DNA of 64,000 nt from Argopecten irradians (Eukaryota > Mollusca > Bivalvia > Pectinida > Pectinidae). The DNA is taken from NCBI RefSeq assembly GCF_041381155.1, contig NC_091142.1, forward strand, positions 10,597,340-10,661,339, given 5' to 3'. A program made the position numbers and the translations under genes. Below the pieces are notes generated by a model, which saw only the letters and a list, made by a program, of their open reading frames with translations, had not been told where the DNA came from and ran no database searches. Every line of letters begins with the position of its first letter. The stretch's first letter is position 1. Shown here piece after piece: positions 59,601 through 64,000 of the stretch.

Positions 59601-61620
59601 CTGATGGGGAGGGAGGGATGGATCTTCTATATACCTCCTCTCAGGATAGAACTGTCATAGTGTGGAGGGGAGATAATGTAAGTATGATAGGGGCTGGTTG
59701 GGAGGGAGGGATGGATCTTCTGTGTACCTCCTCTCAGGATAGGACTGTCAAAGTGTGGAGGGTAGATAATGTAAGTATGAAACGGGCTGGTGGGGAGGGA
59801 GGGACGGATCTTCTATATACCTCCTCTCAGGATAGGACTGTCAAAGTGTGGAGGGGAGGTAATGTAAGTATGACAGGGGCTGGTGGGGAGGGAGGGACGG
59901 ATCTTCTATATACCTCCTCTCAGGATAGGACTGTCAAAGTGTGGAGGGGAGATAATGTAAGTATGATAGGGGCTGGTGGGGAGGGAGGGACGGATTTTCT
60001 GTATACCTCCTCTCAGGATAGGACTGTCAAAGTGTGGAGGGGAGATAATGTAAGTATGATAGGGGCTGGTGGGGAGGGAGGGACGGATCTTCTATATACC
60101 TCCTCTCAGGATAGGACTGTCAAAGTGTGGAGGGGAGATAATGTAAGTATGATAGGGGCTGGTGGGGAGGGAGGGACGGATCTTCTATATACCTCCTCTC
60201 AGGATAGGACTGTCAAAGTGTGGAGGGGAGATAATGTAAGTATGATAGGGGCTGGTGGGGAGGGAGGGACGGATCTTCTATATACCTCCTCTCAGAATAG
60301 GACTGTCAAAGTGTGGAGGGGAGGTAATGTAAGTATGACAGGGGCTGGTGGGGAGGGGGAGGGACAGATCTTCTATATACCTCCTCTCAGGATAGGACTG
60401 TCAAAGTGTGGAGGGGAGATAATGTAAGTATGATAGGGGCTGGTGAGGAGGGAGGGACAGATCTTCTGTATACCTCCTCTCAGGATAGGACCGTCAAAAT
60501 TTAGAGAGGAGATAATGTAAGTGTGATAGGGGGCTGATGGGAGGGAGGGGGGTAAGGAGAGTACTTCTCAAAGGACTGGACCATCAAGGTGTGGAGGGGC
60601 TCCATAATGTAACTGTGATGGGGGGGGGGCTTATGGTGGTGGGGAGGGTAAGGTGAATACATATCACAGGACCAGGCCATCAAAGCATGGAGGGAAGATA
60701 ATGTAAAGATGATAGGGGTCTAGTGGGGAGGGAGGTTAGGAGAGTACATCTCACAGAACTGGACTGTCAAGATGTGGTGGTGATATTATGTTAAGTATGA
60801 TAGAAGGCTTGGGTGGGGGGATGGGGGGGGGGTTGGTAAGGTGGTAAGGATAGTACATCTCCTCATCAAACAGATCATTCAAGGTGTGGAGGGTTTGCAA
60901 CTGTTAATTTAGATTGATCTCCCCTTAGGAGCTAATGTTGTTTTAAGAGAATCTCATTGTAATAGCTGATGGCTTCCTGAGAGAGCAACATCTTATAGCT
61001 GCCCCAAGCCATTCATATATAACAATGCACTAAATTGTTTTTGGCAATAGTCAAAACCTCTACAGCACAGATCACTCTGTTCCTTATCAACTTTAATGAG
61101 TACCTGACTTTGTGAAAGATTTTGACTGGTTGTTACTCGGCAAGCCTCCTGCTGGCCAGTCAAATCTTTCACTTGAGGTAATATATCACTGTTTAACTGA
61201 CAGACCACAAACTTCATAACAGGACATATTGGTTTACATGTTACTATTTCCAACTGAGCAGTGTGGCTGAGTGATTAATGTATTTGACATTTGGACACTT
61301 GCTCTCTATTATAATCTCTTGTCTACAACGTCCTATCAGGATAAATAAGAAACTGTTTTTGTGATGGATGCCTGTTGTTTTCTATGACTATTTTACACAG
61401 TCTTTTATGTTAAGAAATAAATCTAAAAATATTTGAGTACTTAATTTGACTTCTGTTTTGATGAAATGTGTGATAATGTTTCAGGGTGTGTTATGTAGAA
61501 CGTTACAAGGTCATGGTCACTGGGTCAACACGATGACCTTGAGTACAGATTATGTGATGAGGACGGGAGCGTTTGACCCAGCCGATGCCCGACTAGTTCA
61601 CCAAGATATTACAGAGTCAA
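53655..61620 (+). CDS. NLE1: Notchless homolog 1, WD40 ribosome-assembly factor (N-terminal nine exons)
   Basis: Exons: 53655-53659 (tentative), 54612-54771, 55142-55362, 56085-56164, 56860-56936, 57828-57925, 58429-58465, 58778-58933 and 61485-61620; all phases fit. The product is the Rsa4/NLE family factor that works with the AAA-ATPase MDN1/Rea1 to mature pre-60S ribosomes in the nucleus. Seen: NLE domain with [20 protein letters not shown] and FFVNDTEIT, then [20 protein letters not shown] (human [20 protein letters not shown]) and WD40 blades: [55 protein letters not shown]. Exon 9 has [20 protein letters not shown] (human [20 protein letters not shown]). The remaining blades must lie beyond the window; I find no later exon up to 63400. 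Exons 6 and 8 end in tandem arrays that multiply their donors. Exon 1 contributes only Met and two bases; its placement is inference. Confidence 0.93.
53986..54057 (-). tRNA. tRNA-Thr(AGU)-like sequence, copy 1 (possibly SINE head or pseudogene)
   Basis: A 72-nt cloverleaf can be drawn: acceptor GACCAGG/TCTGGTC (one G-U), D arm GCTCAGTCGGTAGAGC, anticodon loop CTAGTGT (anticodon AGU) and T loop TTTGAAT. The anticodon stem CTCGG/TCGGA is weak and the T stem has one mismatch. It is part of a ~222-bp direct duplication with the next entry, which argues for a tRNA-derived repeat over a dedicated gene. Confidence 0.5.
54208..54279 (-). tRNA. tRNA-Thr(AGU)-like sequence, copy 2
   Basis: Same structure as copy 1, but with a canonical T loop TTCGAAC and one acceptor mismatch (GACCAGG/TCTGGCC). 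Both copies are followed on the minus strand by TTTTCTCCTCTCCTGTTACA. Located in NLE1 intron 1. Confidence 0.5.
56993..57190 (+). mobile_element. tRNA-derived SINE
   Basis: The head CAGTGGCCGGGTGGTTTAGA, the central GGTCGGTGTTTTTCTCCAGG and the tail ACCCTGGCTGTTAATAGGAT are all present in order. Same family as 8905-9126. In NLE1 intron 5. Confidence 0.8.
57914..58075 (+). repeat. 28-bp tandem array multiplying the NLE1 exon 6 donor
   Basis: The exon end and donor TTACACTT/GTGAGTTGATGT recur about six times as TTACACTTGTGAGTTCATGT with a 28-bp period. The first copy is the exon border itself (57925/57926). The unit is not a multiple of three, so use of a later donor would shift the frame or meet stops (TGTAAACC contains TAA). 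Confidence 0.9.
58867..60910 (+). repeat. 93-bp tandem array multiplying the 3' half and donor of NLE1 exon 8
   Basis: About 18 good copies with 93-bp period run to about 60520, followed by roughly five decayed copies to 60910. Each unit repeats the end of exon 8 ([20 protein letters not shown]), its donor GATAAT/GTAAGTATGATAG and about 27 bp of intron. Each also has an acceptor-like TATACCTCCTCTCAG 33 nt before the donor. Seventeen units carry the identical donor. Because 93 is a multiple of three, the frame stays open for about 540 codons until one unit has two extra bases. I read the array as intron with a single genuine exon copy at its left edge. Confidence 0.92.
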
Positions 61621-63414
61621 GTAAGTGATATTCAAACAATTTCATATAGGGAATACACAGGGACTTCATTTGACCCCCAAGATACACTACCTTCCCCTTG
61701 TCCACAATATCCACATCGTCAGTGACTGTAACACTTGAATATTCAGGATGCCTTGCTTTAAAGCTATGGATTTGCCTGTTGATGCCCCTAACCAGATAAT
61801 TGTCAGTGTTTATGCGTAAAAAGATAGGTTTTGCTTACTTGTTAATACCAGGAAATGAAGTAGCTTCTGCAGTGCTAGGGGAGGTAATATTAGATAATAT
61901 TCGGGTAAAGGCAGGCGAAAGACGTTAAAAATAATATTAAAATATTCAATATAATTTCTCATAAAATAGTAAAATAAAATGTCCCACTAAAATTGCTCTG
62001 AATGTGAAGAAGCGAATTTATATTTATAGGAATCCTAAAATGTCCTCCTGGCTGTCTATGTCCGTGTTGAAATTTCCACGCAGCCTCGCTTTCAAGATTT
62101 AGGCAAATTTTTTTTAGAACTGGGTTAAAGGAGTAGGTCCTTTACATGGGTCTTTTCCATAATTTCAGTGCTCAAAACAGAAATTGACCATCATTTTGAT
62201 ATATGTAAGGACTTTTGGAAGGCTAATGAATGCATTTAGCCTGGTTTTCTTTTCCCAACTATTCACTTTAATGAAATACATTATATAGACACTTTTAGCT
62301 GATTTTGAAATATTATGTCCACTGTAATTACTGGAAATGTTCATGAAAATCACAAAAAAAATTTCACCGATGAAAATAACTATAAAAAACATGATCTCCA
62401 AACAAATTTAATTTTACTTTTTATTTGTATTTTGATTTATCTATTTAGTAATACTTTCAGGACGGCATCAATTACACAATATTAGGACATCATTATATCT
62501 TAATGCTTTCATGAGAACATCATGATAACTGTTAGCTGCAATATTGTAGCTCAAAAGACTTTTAGACAGATAATGGTGTCGTCTTTAGAGCTACAATTGG
62601 TGCCTATTACTGCTAATGGAGCGAAGTAATGATCATGTAAATCAATATTAAAATGTCTGTATGCATTTTATCCTTTTTGTTATATATTACTTATCTACTA
62701 GGCAATACTACTGAGCCGTATAAAATATAAAATTCACAGCAAGACTTTATTTTTACACATGATGGTCTTTTGCGAAGGAAAATTATATGACAAGTCTACA
62801 AATTGTGAATTTGACCTTTTGTGAGCTGTATGATAGATATTAAGAATGGTCGTTATGTTTGTTTTGGACAAAAGTATTATATAAATGTATGTATACACAT
62901 AAAATAATTGGAAACCTACAACAAAGTATAGAAAATTGTGCCCAAGTGATTTTCTGAGGCAGTGCTCCACTACGACATATAGGGACCATTTCGTACCCTG
63001 CCGAAAGGTATATTAGGCCGGGTACGTAAATACGTTCTAGATAGCTGTATGACATGAGACATTTGTTTTTGTGTACTATGTAGATTCACCATAACATGTA
63101 GACATTTATTGTAAGATCACTAAAATCATAACCTTAAAATATGTGATAAACAGAATCTTACACGTGTGACTTTGTCATGTAAGATCAGTTACAACATTGA
63201 CTCTCGAGAATAATAAGACTATTGGAAATCATTCGCAGAGTTGCGCGCCCCTCCTATAAATACAATTTCAGGGCAAGATTTGTCAGTAATATCACTTTTT
63301 GTGTTGCAGTTGACACAATAATCACTGAATACATGTTTAGGACCTATCTCTACTATGAAATCATTACAATAATCACTGTATACATGTGCAGGGCTAAATC
63401 ATGGGATTGTCACT
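61621..63414. other. Intronic or intergenic stretch, nothing recognised
   Basis: This follows the donor of NLE1 exon 9 (A/GTAAGTG at 61620/61621). No further WD40 exon is visible on the plus strand and no conserved coding on the minus strand. Confidence 0.5.
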
Positions 63415-64000
63415 TTAAGCATTGCAGTTAACACTAATTCCTGTATACAGATGCGGGGCCAGACTGCCGGTACTATCACAGTAAGCAAACCCTGTCCTCC
63501 ACACAGTCGCGATATCTATTAGGTCCGCCTTGTTCCTGTAAAACCGGGCCCCATTGGTCGCACTTGTCCACAGTAAATGATGGTCCTCGTTAACATTGTT
63601 CGTACGATAATAGTGAATAACTGGGTGTATTTGATTGGTCGATTTGTCTCTACGGTCCCGAAGTTTGGTTACTAAGGATGTCGACGGAGGATGACAGAGA
63701 CCATTCTCTTTTACAATTATGTTAAATCTTACATCCCCAAATATCAAATTTGGTATCTTCTTCTTGATGAATTCAAATTCGAAAATAAAAGCCGATTTTT
63801 GCCCACTGATATGTGAGGCGCACGAAGAACCCCGTGTGACAGTTTTTGCTGTTCTATCTAAGGTGTAACAGTCATTGATGACTAATGTACCACCAGAGTT
63901 TGTCTGCCATATCACAATTTTTGTTTTAGTCTGGTCATATTCAAGCTTGAATACCTCTTTGTTTTTCTCCCTGACGTCATACAGACTGATGAGTCTGATC
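63415..64000 (-). CDS. Unrecognised protein, C-terminal exon
   Basis: An open frame enters from the right edge and ends with TAA at 63415-63417, about 194 codons in view. The product contains EVFKLEYDQTKTKIVIWQTN, NDCYTLDRTAKTV, FGDVRFNIIVKENGLCHPPS, WTSATNGARFYRNK and ends YTGISVNCNA. Alternating hydrophobic strands, four to five cysteines and no membrane segment suggest an extracellular beta-rich protein. I do not recognise the family; an ependymin-like or LolA-like fold crossed my mind but the match is too loose to claim. No in-frame ATG is needed because the exon continues to the right. If NLE1 continues past 64000 on the plus strand, this gene is nested in one of its introns. Confidence 0.6.
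   Translation of the reverse strand, partial: IRLISLYDVREKNKEVFKLEYDQTKTKIVIWQTNSGGTLVINDCYTLDRTAKTVTRGSSCASHISGQKSAFIFEFEFIKKKIPNLIFGDVRFNIIVKENGLCHPPSTSLVTKLRDRRDKSTNQIHPVIHYYRTNNVNEDHHLLWTSATNGARFYRNKADLIDIATVWRTGFAYCDSTGSLAPHLYTGISVNCNA

Noticed and set aside
58933-60427. 540-codon frame as a genuine multi-blade WD40 protein
   Set aside because: The frame reads through repeated GTAAGT donors. The repeat holds only one strand of a blade, and exon 9 joins exactly to the first copy as in human NLE1.

Overview
The window looks like nuclear DNA of an animal, most likely a bivalve mollusc (scallop or oyster type). Five genes have short GT-AG exons in long AT-rich introns and recognisable animal orthologues. 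The repeats (tRNA-derived SINEs, palindromic MITEs, and elements with a hairpin, a CGTCC-rich stretch and an internal satellite) are of kinds I associate with bivalves. The bivalve placement is inference from overall style; I see no species-diagnostic gene.

Layout. (1) 1-18.3 kb, minus strand: the first 20 exons (about 1,097 codons) of a sulfonylurea-receptor-type ABC transporter (ABCC8/ABCC9 class, the regulatory subunit of K-ATP channels). TMD0, TMD1 and NBD1 are present; TMD2 and NBD2 lie beyond the left edge. (2) 19.0-21.7 kb, plus: complete SUPT4H1 (Spt4 elongation factor, 120 aa), divergent from the transporter across about 700 bp. (3) 22-28.8 kb: intergenic, with a 2.4 kb satellite-bearing element. 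(4) 28.9-43.8 kb, plus: complete MAPK7/ERK5 (8 coding exons, 1,139 aa), its introns filled by a satellite element, a TTAA-flanked transposon, MITEs and a young 4.6 kb LINE. (5) 46.2-53.7 kb, minus: MRPL18 (six exons, 199 aa as modelled). (6) 53.7-61.6 kb, plus: NLE1/Notchless, first nine exons, continuing rightwards. (7) 63.4-64.0 kb, minus: the last exon of an unrecognised protein gene.

The most unusual feature is a recurrent link between splice junctions and tandem repeats. Arrays start at, or include, the 5' splice site of transporter exon 20 (21 bp, 30 copies in view), exon 13 (about 28 bp) and exon 5 (degenerate), and of NLE1 exon 6 (28 bp) and exon 8 (93 bp, about 18 good copies, each with donor-like and acceptor-like sites). 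Another array abuts the 3' splice site of transporter exon 19. The last exon of MAPK7 has a perfect 121-bp tandem duplication across its stop codon. The 21-bp and 93-bp units are multiples of three, so choosing a different donor copy would keep the reading frame.

Other points of interest: the ERK5 activation loop reads T-Q-Y instead of T-E-Y; the modelled start codons of NLE1 and MRPL18 overlap head to head in one CATG; three families of satellite elements share the same end-to-end architecture; and the LINE has a 44-bp target-site duplication inside a MITE. The genes do not form a pathway. SUPT4H1, MRPL18 and NLE1 are housekeeping (transcription elongation, mitochondrial and cytosolic ribosome production), and the transporter and ERK5 are signalling genes.
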